Assembly (NCBI RefSeq): GCF_017894385.1
Contig: NZ_CP059560.1
Location: forward strand, 4,100,501-4,164,500
Length of the DNA: 64,000 nucleotides
Direction: 5' to 3'
DNA from: Aromatoleum petrolei
GTDB lineage: Bacteria; Pseudomonadota; Gammaproteobacteria; Burkholderiales; Rhodocyclaceae
Shown: positions 9,577-16,540 of the stretch, in pieces
How positions within the stretch are numbered: the first letter of the stretch is position 1
Layout of the letters: each line of letters begins with the position of its first letter
Notes under the pieces: generated by a model
Told to the model about the DNA's origin: nothing
The model's database searches: none
The model's input: only the letters and a program-made list of their open reading frames with translations
Translations under genes and position numbers: made by a program

Positions 9577-10623
9577 ATGAAGATCACCGCCCCCATCAGC
9601 ACTCCCGCCGAAGTCGAACCGCTCGTGCGCGCCGGCGCCCGCGAACTCTATTGCGGCGTCGTCCCCCCCGACTGGATCCAGCGCTTCAACACCTCCGGCG
9701 TCAATCGGCGCGTGTTCGGCAACCTCAACGGCTACGCCGATCTCGAGCGCGTCGTCGAGAAGGCCACCGGGCTCGACGCCGAAGTCTTCCTCGTCCTCAA
9801 CGCGCAGCAGTACGGCGAACAGCACCTCGACGCGCTCACCGAGATCGGCGCGCGCTTCCGCAGCATCGGCGGCAAGGCCGCGATCGTCGCCGACATCTCG
9901 CTGATCGCCTCGCTCGCCGCCAACGTGCCCGACCTCGACATCCACGTCAGCTCGGTGGCCACCTGCCGCAACGTCGAATCCGCGCGCTTCTTCGCCGCGC
10001 TTGGCGCGAATCGCATCATCCTGCCAAGGGACGTGACGGTCGCCGAAATCGCCGCGATCACGACGGAACTGCCCGAGCTCGACATCGAAGCCTTCGTCCT
10101 CAACGACGGCTGCGTGTTCGAAGAGGGCACCTGCCACACCGTCCATCTGCCGATGAACAAGGGCGGTCCGATCTGTATCGACAACTACCAGTTCGAGTAT
10201 CAGGCGACCGGCGGCGGCCAACCGCAGGAGCGCGCGCTGCGCCGCCTGGAACAGAACGATCTCGATTACAAGCGCTGGCTCTGGTACCGCTTCGGCAACG
10301 GCTTCACGTCTGCACCGAACGGCTACCCTTGGGGCCCATGCGGCGTCTGCGCGATGCCGGCGATGCACGCGGCGGGCGTGCATTCGGTGAAGATCGCCGG
10401 CCGCGAGGGCGCGAGCGAACGCAAGATCAAGAGCGTCGAGCTCGTCGCCCGCGTACTGGAGCGCATCGAGGCGGGCGAGCCGGCCGACGAGGTGCGCAAG
10501 TTCGCGGTCGGATTGCGCGACGCGCCGAGCCACTGCGCGAGCGGCTACATGTGCTACTACCCCGAGGTGCGGAGCCGCCACGAGCTTGGCGATACCGAAG
10601 GAAAGCTGCTGACGGCCGTCTGA
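9577..10623 (+). CDS. U32-family protein, UbiU-like, in the qhp operon
   Basis: A 348-residue U32 protein resembling UbiU, YhbU and RlhA. The cluster motif C179-x6-C186 has the same spacing as UbiU C169/C176, followed by Cys200 and Cys255/Cys258. The U32 signature region includes NDGC and, near the end of the core, IAGREGA (273-279). UbiU-type proteins use a [4Fe-4S] centre and, in ubiquinone synthesis, prephenate as oxygen donor. Here the protein is the last gene of the qhp operon, 2 bp after its UbiV-like partner. The pair probably forms a heterodimer. Extra cysteines at 320 and 326 are not part of the usual set. Confidence 0.8.
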   Translation: MKITAPISTPAEVEPLVRAGARELYCGVVPPDWIQRFNTSGVNRRVFGNLNGYADLERVVEKATGLDAEVFLVLNAQQYGEQHLDALTEIGARFRSIGGKAAIVADISLIASLAANVPDLDIHVSSVATCRNVESARFFAALGANRIILPRDVTVAEIAAITTELPELDIEAFVLNDGCVFEEGTCHTVHLPMNKGGPICIDNYQFEYQATGGGQPQERALRRLEQNDLDYKRWLWYRFGNGFTSAPNGYPWGPCGVCAMPAMHAAGVHSVKIAGREGASERKIKSVELVARVLERIEAGEPADEVRKFAVGLRDAPSHCASGYMCYYPEVRSRHELGDTEGKLLTAV

Positions 10624-10644
10624 GGCGAGGCAGGCAGGATGCGC

Positions 10645-10715
10645 AAAAAAAAGCCCGAGCTCTGGAGGGGCTCGGGCTGTAATCCACACCAAAGGAGGAA
10701 GTGGAGGAGACAGTT
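10645..10715 (-). ncRNA. Predicted anti-SD sibling sRNA, copy A
   Basis: Read on the minus strand, a promoter TTGAAC (10742-10747), 17 bp, TAGTAT (10719-10724) is followed by a transcript of about 70 nt starting near 10711-10715. The 5' part has CUCCUCC, then a hairpin with CCAC/GUGG stem whose loop holds CCUCCUU. It ends in a terminator with stem AGCCCGAGC / GCTCGGGCT and a run of eight U (10645-10652). This copy is the most divergent of the five, with a weaker first stem and no conserved AT-rich upstream block. It converges on the end of the UbiU-like gene. Confidence 0.72.
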
Positions 10716-10718
10716 GAA

Positions 10719-10747
10719 ATACTAAACTTAACAGTTGCGTAGTTCAA
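10719..10747 (-). promoter_or_regulatory. Promoter of sRNA copy A
   Basis: TTGAAC (-35, 10742-10747) and TAGTAT (-10, 10719-10724) with a 17-bp spacer, minus strand. The same spacing recurs in the other four copies although the spacer sequences differ. Confidence 0.65.
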
Positions 10748-10921
10748 CGATGCCTCTGTGAGAAGTTCTCATGCGGTGATTTACACGGCAAATGACCGGC
10801 GATGCAGATTCTTGGTGCGCCGACGCCATTGCATGCGTCTCCGGTCGCCGAGCCCGTACCGCAGCGCGCACACGAGCAAGCCGGGGATCGCGCGACCCTG
10901 ACGAGTACATCGAACCGGCAC
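10748..10921. other. Spacer between sRNA copies A and B
   Basis: About 170 bp with no convincing gene. An open frame across it and into copy B gives a peptide that only reflects the repeat and has no ribosome site. It may hold the upstream control region of copy A. Confidence 0.5.
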
Positions 10922-10994
10922 AAAAGAAAAAAGCCCGGACCTGTGAAGGGCCGGGCTAAATCCACACCAAAGGAGGAGGGTGGAGGAGACGGTT
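10922..10994 (-). ncRNA. Predicted anti-SD sibling sRNA, copy B
   Basis: Minus-strand unit with -35 TTGCAA (11021-11026), 17-bp spacer and -10 TAAGAT (10998-11003). The transcript of about 70 nt begins in GAACCGUCUCCUCC. A hairpin follows (CCAC-CC paired with GG-UGUGG, one bulge) with loop UCCUCCUUU, which contains the 16S anti-Shine-Dalgarno heptamer CCUCCUU. The terminator stem AGCCCGG/CCGGGCT is followed by U6CU4. A perfect dyad AAATTTGT-N3-ACAAATTT lies upstream (11028-11046). Confidence 0.78.
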
Positions 10995-10997
10995 CAA

Positions 10998-11046
10998 ATC
11001 TTAACGACAACGCTTGTGCGTTGCAATAAATTTGTACGACAAATTT
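10998..11046 (-). promoter_or_regulatory. Promoter and upstream dyad of sRNA copy B
   Basis: -10 TAAGAT at 10998-11003 and -35 TTGCAA at 11021-11026 (17 bp apart). A perfect 8-bp inverted repeat with a 3-bp centre is at 11028-11046, followed on the plus strand by a T-rich block. The dyad sits just upstream of -35, where an activator or UP element would act. Confidence 0.65.
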
Positions 11047-11208
11047 TTTTATCGCTGGATCAGGCATCCGAATGTGCACGGCTGCCGCTGCAATGCGTGG
11101 GCAAAGCGCGCAATCGATGCACTCGGACGACGCCGAGTTTGATGTGCGATGTTCCAGGGGGCGGTCGGCGCTCGTGTTTCGGCACCGTCGGCGAAGGGGC
11201 CGAGTCGG

Positions 11209-11280
11209 AAAAGAAAAAGCCCGAGCAGCTGAGGCCCGGGCTTAAATCCACACCAAAGGAGGAGGGTGGAGGAGACGGTT
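11209..11280 (-). ncRNA. Predicted anti-SD sibling sRNA, copy C
   Basis: Minus-strand unit with -35 TTGCGT (11307-11312), 17-bp spacer and -10 TAGTAT (11284-11289). The transcript core from GAACC through both CUCCUCC motifs to the GUGUGG side of the first hairpin is identical to copies B, D and E. The terminator stem AAGCCCG / CGGGCT has its own loop sequence and ends in U5CU4. The dyad seen in B and D is degenerate here. Confidence 0.77.
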
Positions 11281-11283
11281 CAA

Positions 11284-11312
11284 ATACTATAGAACCGGCT
11301 TGTGCGACGCAA
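11284..11312 (-). promoter_or_regulatory. Promoter of sRNA copy C
   Basis: -35 TTGCGT (11307-11312) and -10 TAGTAT (11284-11289), spacer 17 bp, minus strand. The CGCACAAGC stretch right after -35 is shared with copy B. Confidence 0.65.
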
Positions 11313-11451
11313 TAATAATGCACTTCAAATTTTTATATCCCGCGATCAGATCTTCGAATGGCCAGGCGGTGATGGGGATTTCTAACCATGTCTTATACAA
11401 GACTGGAATTGTGCGTCGCAACAGCGCGAAGCATTACGAAGACCTTCTGGC

Positions 11452-12870
11452 TCAGGCCAGGCCGACCAGCGCGCGCGGCTGCGTGAGCACCTCGGGCCGC
11501 AGGATCTCGTCGAGCTGCTCGCGGGTGAGCAGCCCCTTGTCGAGCACCAGCTCATACACGCTATGCCCGCCGACCAGCGCCTCCTGGGCGATGCCGGTCG
11601 CGTTGGCGTAACCGATGTAGGGATTCAGCGCCGTCACGAGACCGATCGAGTTCTCGACGCTCCTGCGCAGGAATTCGCGATTGACGGTGATGCCCTTGAC
11701 GCAGCGCTCCGCCAGCGTCAGGCAGCCCGCGCGCAAGTGGGTGACGCTCTTGAACAGGCTGTGGGCGATGATCGGCTCGAAAGCGTTGAGCTGCAGCTGG
11801 CCGGCTTCGGCGGCGAACGAGATGGTCGTGTCGTTGCCGATCACCTCGTAGGCGATCTGGTTCACCACTTCCGGAATCACTGGATTCACCTTGCCCGGCA
11901 TGATCGACGAGCCCGCCTGGCGCGCCGGCAGGTTGATCTCGCCGAAGCCCGCACGCGGCCCCGAGGACAGCAGGCGCAGGTCGTTGCACACCTTGGAGAG
12001 CTTGACCGCGACGCGTTTGAGCACGCCCGACAGCTGCACGAAGCTGCCGCAGTCCTGCGTCGCCTCGACCAGGTTCGGCGCCGTCAGCACCGGGATGCCG
12101 GTGATCTCGGCCAGATGCCGGCGCACCAGCGCGGCGTAGTCGGGATGGGCGTTGATGCCGGTGCCGATCGCGGTCGCGCCGAGGTTGATCTCGCAGATCA
12201 GCAGCACCGCCTCCTTCAGGCGCTCGATGTCCTCGCCCAGCATCACGACGTAGGTCGAGAACTCCTGGCCCACCGTCATCGGCACCGCGTCCTGCAGCTG
12301 CGTGCGCCCCATTTTCAGCACGTCGGCGAACTCGACGGCCTTCTCGTGGAACGCCGCGCGCAGCACTCCCATCGCCTCGATCAGGCTCAGGATGCCCTCG
12401 TAGCCCGCGAGCTTCAGCGCTGTCGGATACACGTCGTTGGTGCTCTGGCTCATGTTCACATGCTCGTTCGGGTGCAGGCGGGCGTAGTCGCCCTTCGCGC
12501 AACCGAGCAGCTCCAGCGCACGGTTCGCGATCACCTCGTTCGCGTTCATGTTGGTCGAGGTGCCGGCGCCGCCCTGGATCACGTCGACGACGAAATGCTC
12601 GTGCAGCGCCCCGGCGCGGATCTCCTCGCAGGCACGCACGATCGCGTCGGTGCGTTCGCGATCCAGCAAGCCGAGTTCGCTGTTTGTCAGTGCGGCGGCC
12701 TGCTTGATCGCGGCGAGTGCGCGCACGAGGTCGGGATAGATCGAAATCGGCGTGCCGGTGATTGGGAAATTCTCCACCGCGCGCAGCGTATGGACCCCGT
12801 AGTAGGAGTCGGCGGGCAGGGAGCGATCCCCCAGGAGATCGTGTTCGATGCGTTCTGTCGTCTGCGTCAT
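11452..12870 (-). CDS. aspA: Aspartate ammonia-lyase
   Basis: A 472-residue member of the aspartase/fumarase superfamily, cytoplasmic, converting L-aspartate to fumarate and ammonia. Conserved blocks are GTSTNMN (103-109), HPNEHVNMSQS (133-143) and the mobile catalytic loop GSSIMPGKVNP (320-330) with the catalytic serine. The C-terminus (LTREQLDEIL, PEVLTQP) is of the aspartase type and not of fumarase C. It is transcribed divergently from the LysR-type gene at 13036, with 165 bp between them, and its 3' end faces sRNA copy C. Fumarase C is the main alternative. Confidence 0.85.
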   Translation of the reverse strand: MTQTTERIEHDLLGDRSLPADSYYGVHTLRAVENFPITGTPISIYPDLVRALAAIKQAAALTNSELGLLDRERTDAIVRACEEIRAGALHEHFVVDVIQGGAGTSTNMNANEVIANRALELLGCAKGDYARLHPNEHVNMSQSTNDVYPTALKLAGYEGILSLIEAMGVLRAAFHEKAVEFADVLKMGRTQLQDAVPMTVGQEFSTYVVMLGEDIERLKEAVLLICEINLGATAIGTGINAHPDYAALVRRHLAEITGIPVLTAPNLVEATQDCGSFVQLSGVLKRVAVKLSKVCNDLRLLSSGPRAGFGEINLPARQAGSSIMPGKVNPVIPEVVNQIAYEVIGNDTTISFAAEAGQLQLNAFEPIIAHSLFKSVTHLRAGCLTLAERCVKGITVNREFLRRSVENSIGLVTALNPYIGYANATGIAQEALVGGHSVYELVLDKGLLTREQLDEILRPEVLTQPRALVGLA

Positions 12871-12935
12871 GTTTCCTCCGATGTGTGGTGCGACGCATGG
12901 ATGCTACGGACCGACAATGGATTGCGTGCCGCGTC

Positions 12936-12950
12936 ATGCAAAAAACGCAT
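12936..12950. promoter_or_regulatory. Candidate LysR-type operator between aspA and lysR gene
   Basis: ATGC-N7-GCAT, an inverted repeat containing the T-N11-A pattern expected for LysR-type regulators, in the 165-bp divergent region. It lies 66 bp from the aspA start and 86 bp from the regulator start. Confidence 0.45.
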
Positions 12951-13035
12951 AACATCCCCAAGGAACCCGAATAGGGCGGGCGCATCGCGACAACTCGTCG
13001 GATGCGGCGGCACCGATAGCGCAGGAGTGTGCAAC

Positions 13036-13947
13036 ATGCAGATCAAGTGGATCGAGGACTTCCTGACGCTGACGGACGCGCGTGCGTTCTCGCGCGCCGC
13101 CGAACGCCGCAACGTCTCCCAGCCGACCTTCAGCCGCCACATCCAGGCGCTGGAAGACTGGCTCGGCGTCGAGCTCATCGATCGCCGCGCGCAGGGCGTG
13201 CATCTCACCGCCGCCGGACGAATCTTCCGCGGCTTCGCCGCCGACATCCTGCGGCGCACCTACGACATGCGCACCGTGTTGCGCGGGCAGTCGCCCGGCA
13301 ACGTCGACACTGTGCGATTCTCCGTCGCGCATACGCTGTCGCTCACCTTCTTCCCGCGCTGGCTGGGGCAACTGAAGGAAGCGCTGGGCAACGTCGTCGC
13401 ACGGGTCGGGGCGGTGAATGTACCCGAAGGGGCGAGCGCGCTGATTGAGGGCGCCACCGATCTCCTCATCGCGTACCACCACCCGCAACTGCCGATGCTG
13501 CTCGATCCCGTGCGCTTTCCCTACATCGCGCTCGCCACCGACCGCATGCTGCCTCTGTCCGCACCGCGTGCCGACGGCCGCCCGCGCTACAGACTGCCGG
13601 GGCGGGCCGAGGCGGTCGTGCCCTTCCTCGCCTATTCGTCGGGCACCTACCTCGGGCATGTGGTCGAGATGATCCTGCTCGGCGCGAACGAGCGCTGCCA
13701 TTTCGACCGCTCTTTCGACACCCATATGTCGGAGGCGCTGAAGGCGATGGTGCTCGAAGGGCACGGGCTGGGCTGGTTGCCGGAGAGCTGCGTGGGCCGG
13801 GAACTTGCGGAGGGGCGCCTGGTGGAGGCCGGGCCCGCGCAGTGGACCTGCCCGCTGGAGGTCCGCCTGCATCGGGCGGCGGACAACAGCAATCCGATGG
13901 TGGACAAGATCTGGGCGCTGCTGAACACTCCGCGGGGAACTGCCTGA
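13036..13947 (+). CDS. LysR-type regulator, HypT/YjiE-like
   Basis: A 303-residue LysR-type transcription factor: winged-helix DNA-binding domain in 1-60 (FSRAAERRNVSQPTFSRHI) and a periplasmic-binding-like effector domain after about residue 90. The order of motifs (AHTLSL, YSSGTYLG, MSEALKAMVLEGHGLGWLPE) resembles E. coli HypT/YjiE. I chose the ATG at 13036 because the upstream in-frame extension is non-coding sequence antisense to the aspA 5' region. Divergence from aspA suggests it controls aspA; the inducer cannot be read. Confidence 0.85.
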   Translation: MQIKWIEDFLTLTDARAFSRAAERRNVSQPTFSRHIQALEDWLGVELIDRRAQGVHLTAAGRIFRGFAADILRRTYDMRTVLRGQSPGNVDTVRFSVAHTLSLTFFPRWLGQLKEALGNVVARVGAVNVPEGASALIEGATDLLIAYHHPQLPMLLDPVRFPYIALATDRMLPLSAPRADGRPRYRLPGRAEAVVPFLAYSSGTYLGHVVEMILLGANERCHFDRSFDTHMSEALKAMVLEGHGLGWLPESCVGRELAEGRLVEAGPAQWTCPLEVRLHRAADNSNPMVDKIWALLNTPRGTA

Positions 13948-13965
13948 GGCCGCTTGCGGGCGTAG

Positions 13966-14037
13966 AAAAGAAAAAGCCCGAGCGACTGAGGCTCGGGCTT
14001 AAATCCACACCAAAGGAGGAGGGTGGAGGAGACGGTT
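13966..14037 (-). ncRNA. Predicted anti-SD sibling sRNA, copy D
   Basis: Minus-strand unit with the best promoter of the set: -35 TTGCGC (14064-14069), 17 bp, -10 TATGAT (14041-14046). The transcript core matches B, C and E. The terminator is a perfect stem AAGCCCGAGC / GCTCGGGCTT with U5CU4. A TTTGT-N3-ACAAA dyad lies at 14074-14086, at the same distance from -35 as in copy B. The terminator sits 18 bp after the lysR stop, so it may also affect read-through from that gene. Confidence 0.78.
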
Positions 14038-14040
14038 CAA

Positions 14041-14086
14041 ATCATACGGCACCGTATGCTGCGGCGCAATAAGTTTGTCCTACAAA
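14041..14086 (-). promoter_or_regulatory. Promoter and upstream dyad of sRNA copy D
   Basis: -10 TATGAT (14041-14046; 5 of 6 consensus) and -35 TTGCGC (14064-14069), 17 bp apart. The inverted repeat TTTGT-N3-ACAAA at 14074-14086 starts 5 bp upstream of -35, as in copy B. Confidence 0.65.
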
Positions 14087-14134
14087 TGTTTTTATCGCGC
14101 GATCAGAATCCCCTATGGGCTGACGGGGCTCCAG

Positions 14135-14206
14135 AAAAGAAAAAGCCCGGACGTTTGACGGCCCGGGCTAAATCCACACCAAAGGAGGAGGGTGGAGGAG
14201 ACGGTT
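14135..14206 (-). ncRNA. Predicted anti-SD sibling sRNA, copy E
   Basis: Minus-strand unit with -35 TTGCGT (14233-14238), 17-bp spacer and -10 TAAAGT (14210-14215). The transcript core is the same as in B, C and D. The terminator stem AGCCCGG / CCGGGCT is extended by CG pairs around loop TCAAA, and ends in U5CU4. The upstream dyad is degenerate. It is the outermost copy; nothing recognisable lies between it and the FliD-like gene. Confidence 0.76.
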
Positions 14207-14209
14207 CAA

Positions 14210-14238
14210 ACTTTATTGGAAGAGCTTGTGCAACGCAA
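14210..14238 (-). promoter_or_regulatory. Promoter of sRNA copy E
   Basis: -35 TTGCGT (14233-14238) and -10 TAAAGT (14210-14215), spacer 17 bp, minus strand. An A/T-rich block follows upstream at about 14252-14263. Confidence 0.62.
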
Positions 14239-14451
14239 CATACGTTGCCCGAAAATTTTTTTATCTTCCGATTATCACGATAAATGAAACTGTGTACTCA
14301 ATGGGTTGCAATGGCTTAACTATCTTTTTGGCATGCTGCAATGCAGAATGAAGGCCGCCGCCGCGCAGACGATCCGGCGCACATCACGCAGTTGCGACCA
14401 CGATTCTTGGCCCGATGGAGCGCCTTGCGGGCGTCGTCGGTCAGTGATTGA

Positions 14452-15276
14452 TCAGCGCAGCAGGGCGGAAACGAGAGAGAACTCATTGAGGGCGGCCACC
14501 ACGCGCGCCTGCGACTCCGGTCCGCCATTGCCGAGCGAGGCCAGCGTGAGGAGGTCGGTGAGATTCTGCAGACCGCCTTGCGAGGAATCATTGCCATCGT
14601 CGAAGAGGCCGAGCGTCAGCTGCAGGGACGAGAACCGGAGCTGGGTCGCAAGCAGCGAGTTCACGTCGCCGTTTGACGAAGTGAATTCGCTCGCCACCGT
14701 CGCGAATTCCTCGGCCGCCCGCGCGAGCAGCGAGAAGCTCCCTTCGGGGGCCGCCTCGAAGGCCGCGCGCAATGCCGCCATGTCGATGCCCAGACGGCCG
14801 CCGGTGCCGGGCAGCAGCGATGGCTGCAGTTCGATGCCGAGGTCCGATAACTGCATGAGGGCCGAATCGCCATTGTCGAAAGCCTCTTCGACACGTGCCC
14901 GCAGGTCCGCCGACAGCTGGGCAGCAGGGGAGGAGGTAGGGACGGTACCGAACAGGAAATTCACGTCGGCGAGGCTGTCCTGCAGGCTGTTGAAGCTGTC
15001 GACGAAGAACTGCGCCTCGGCCGCGAGGCTGCCGAAATCCGTGCCGAATTTCCGTCCGATTCCGCTGTCGGACGACCCGGGGCGCAGCACGGCGAGGCGG
15101 TTCCCGAACGTCGCGACGGCCGACAGGAGTTGGCCGAAACTCGACAGATCGACGATCGTCGACGAGCCGGAGAACAGCGATAAACTGCCCGCCGTCGCGG
15201 CCAAATTCGTCGAAACGGGACTAAGGGCGCTCGTGCCGAAGAGGCCGAGCGTCGAGCTCAGGGGCAGGATGTTCAC
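14452..15276 (-). CDS. Orphan FliD C-domain-like protein
   Basis: I do not recognise a specific gene. The 274-residue reading from GTG at 15276 is Ser/Leu/Ala-rich. Its centre has the pattern of the flagellar cap protein FliD C-terminal part (SDLGIELQPS..GGRLGIDMAALRAAFEAAPEGSFSLLARAAEEFATVASEF). There is no signal peptide and no membrane helix. A longer reading to 15498 has poor composition and is less likely. No flagellar gene is nearby. It could be an exported filament-associated or a cytoplasmic coiled protein. Confidence 0.6.
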   Translation of the reverse strand: MNILPLSSTLGLFGTSALSPVSTNLAATAGSLSLFSGSSTIVDLSSFGQLLSAVATFGNRLAVLRPGSSDSGIGRKFGTDFGSLAAEAQFFVDSFNSLQDSLADVNFLFGTVPTSSPAAQLSADLRARVEEAFDNGDSALMQLSDLGIELQPSLLPGTGGRLGIDMAALRAAFEAAPEGSFSLLARAAEEFATVASEFTSSNGDVNSLLATQLRFSSLQLTLGLFDDGNDSSQGGLQNLTDLLTLASLGNGGPESQARVVAALNEFSLVSALLR

Positions 15277-15561
15277 GTGGCGGACTCCCGCGCGCGGCTG
15301 CGACCCGCGGTCGATCGCATTCCTTGGAGTGCTCGTGCCGGCCCGAGGTTTCCCGCGAGCACGCCGCCGAGGACAAAAGATCGTCTCGTTGGGGTTGCGC
15401 CCAATCCCCGCGAGCGCGACCTGCAGGTATCGTTCGGGGTGCGTCCGCGGCAGTGGCTTGCCCATTGCCACCGCGTTCTTCGCCGCAGATGTCCGCACAA
15501 TCTACGCCCTGCGCGCCCAGCCGGACCGAATTCACCGAGAATCACGAGCAGGAAGAAAAAC

Positions 15562-16530
15562 ATGACCCGACCCCGCCTCATCGTCACCCGCCGCTGGCCC
15601 GCCGAAGTCGAACGTGCGCTCGCCGAGCGCTTCGACGTCCGGCTCAATACCGACGATCACCCCTTCACGCGCGACGAGATGCGCGCGGCGCTCGCCTCGT
15701 GCGACGCACTGCTCCCCACGGTGTCCGACCGCATCGACGCCGACGTGCTCGGCACCGCCCCGAGCGCGACGCTGATCGCCAATTACGGCGTCGGCTTCAG
15801 CCACATCGACATCGACGCCGCCAGGGCGCGGGGCATTGCCGTGACGAACACGCCCGACGTCCTCACCGATTGCACCGCCGACCTCGCGATCACGCTGATG
15901 CTCATGGTCGCCCGGCGTGCCGGCGAGGGCGAACGCGAAGTGCGCAGCGGCAACTGGACCGGCTGGCGCCCGACACACATGATCGGCACGAAACTGAGCG
16001 GCAAGACGCTCGGCCTCATCGGCATGGGCCGCATCGCGCGCGCGGTCGCGATGCGCGCGCAGCACGGCTTCGGCATGAAGATCGTGTTCTTCAACCGCAG
16101 CCGTGTGCCGGCGGAAACACTCGCAGGGCTCGACGCACGGCAATGCGATTCGGTCGAGGAGGTGCTGACCGAGGCGGATTTCGTCTCCCTGCATTGCCCC
16201 GGCGGCGCCGCGACGCGCCACCTGATCAACCGCGAACGCCTCGCCCTGATGGGGCCCGACGCCTTCCTCATCAACACCGCGCGCGGCGAAGTTGTCGACG
16301 AGGCCGCGCTGGTCGACGCCCTGCGTGACGGCACCATCGCCGGCGCGGGCCTGGACGTGTTCGAAGCCGAACCCAAGGTCAGCGCGGGCCTGCTCGCGCT
16401 GGAAAATGTCGTCCTGTTGCCGCACCTCGGCAGTGCCACGCGCGAGACGCGCGTCGGCATGGGTATGCGCGTGCTCGACAACGTCGAGGCCTTCTTCGCC
16501 GGCCGTACGCCGCCCGACCGCGTCGCCTGA
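15562..16530 (+). CDS. D-2-hydroxyacid dehydrogenase (glyoxylate/hydroxypyruvate reductase-like)
   Basis: A 322-residue NAD(P)-dependent D-isomer 2-hydroxyacid dehydrogenase. The Rossmann motif GLIGMGRIA is at 151-159. The catalytic residues are Arg241 (NTARGE), Glu270 (DVFEAEP) and His288 (LPHLGSA). The substrate-binding VGFSHID is near 77-83. It resembles GyaR-type glyoxylate reductases. The ATG at 15562 has GGAAGAAAAA just before it. A small membrane protein follows 10 bp later. The precise 2-oxoacid cannot be told from sequence. Confidence 0.88.
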   Translation: MTRPRLIVTRRWPAEVERALAERFDVRLNTDDHPFTRDEMRAALASCDALLPTVSDRIDADVLGTAPSATLIANYGVGFSHIDIDAARARGIAVTNTPDVLTDCTADLAITLMLMVARRAGEGEREVRSGNWTGWRPTHMIGTKLSGKTLGLIGMGRIARAVAMRAQHGFGMKIVFFNRSRVPAETLAGLDARQCDSVEEVLTEADFVSLHCPGGAATRHLINRERLALMGPDAFLINTARGEVVDEAALVDALRDGTIAGAGLDVFEAEPKVSAGLLALENVVLLPHLGSATRETRVGMGMRVLDNVEAFFAGRTPPDRVA

Positions 16531-16540
16531 GGGGGCCGCA

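Noticed and set aside
8672..10623. The U32 pair as the ordinary ubiquinone ubiU-ubiV genes
   Set aside because: They are coupled by ATGA to qhpE, their order is V-like then U-like, and the cysteine spacing and N-terminus of the V-like member differ from UbiV (x18 instead of x12 between the second and third ligand). I cannot exclude it without a tree.
10802..11315. Plus-strand open frames across sRNA copies B and C giving a repeated peptide (KSTPKEEGGGDGSN)
   Set aside because: The shared peptide only mirrors the conserved sRNA DNA. The same string appears at copies D and E with different flanks, there are no ribosome sites, and promoters and terminators are on the other strand.
11563..13035. 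Long plus-strand frame antisense to aspA joined to the LysR-type gene
   Set aside because: It is an Arg/His/Ala-rich antisense reading of aspA. The LysR-type protein starts naturally at 13036.
10661..14210. Plus-strand reading of the repeats as CsrA-binding or leader elements with multiple GGA motifs
   Set aside because: On the plus strand the hairpin is preceded by A-runs and not followed by T-runs, and no promoter with regular spacing is present. All five minus-strand promoters have the same spacing.
10645..14238. The five repeats as a CRISPR array, insertion sequence or tRNA cluster
   Set aside because: Spacing is irregular, spacers are not of constant length, there are no cas genes, no transposase or terminal inverted repeats, and no cloverleaf. 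The unit structure fits promoter-RNA-terminator.
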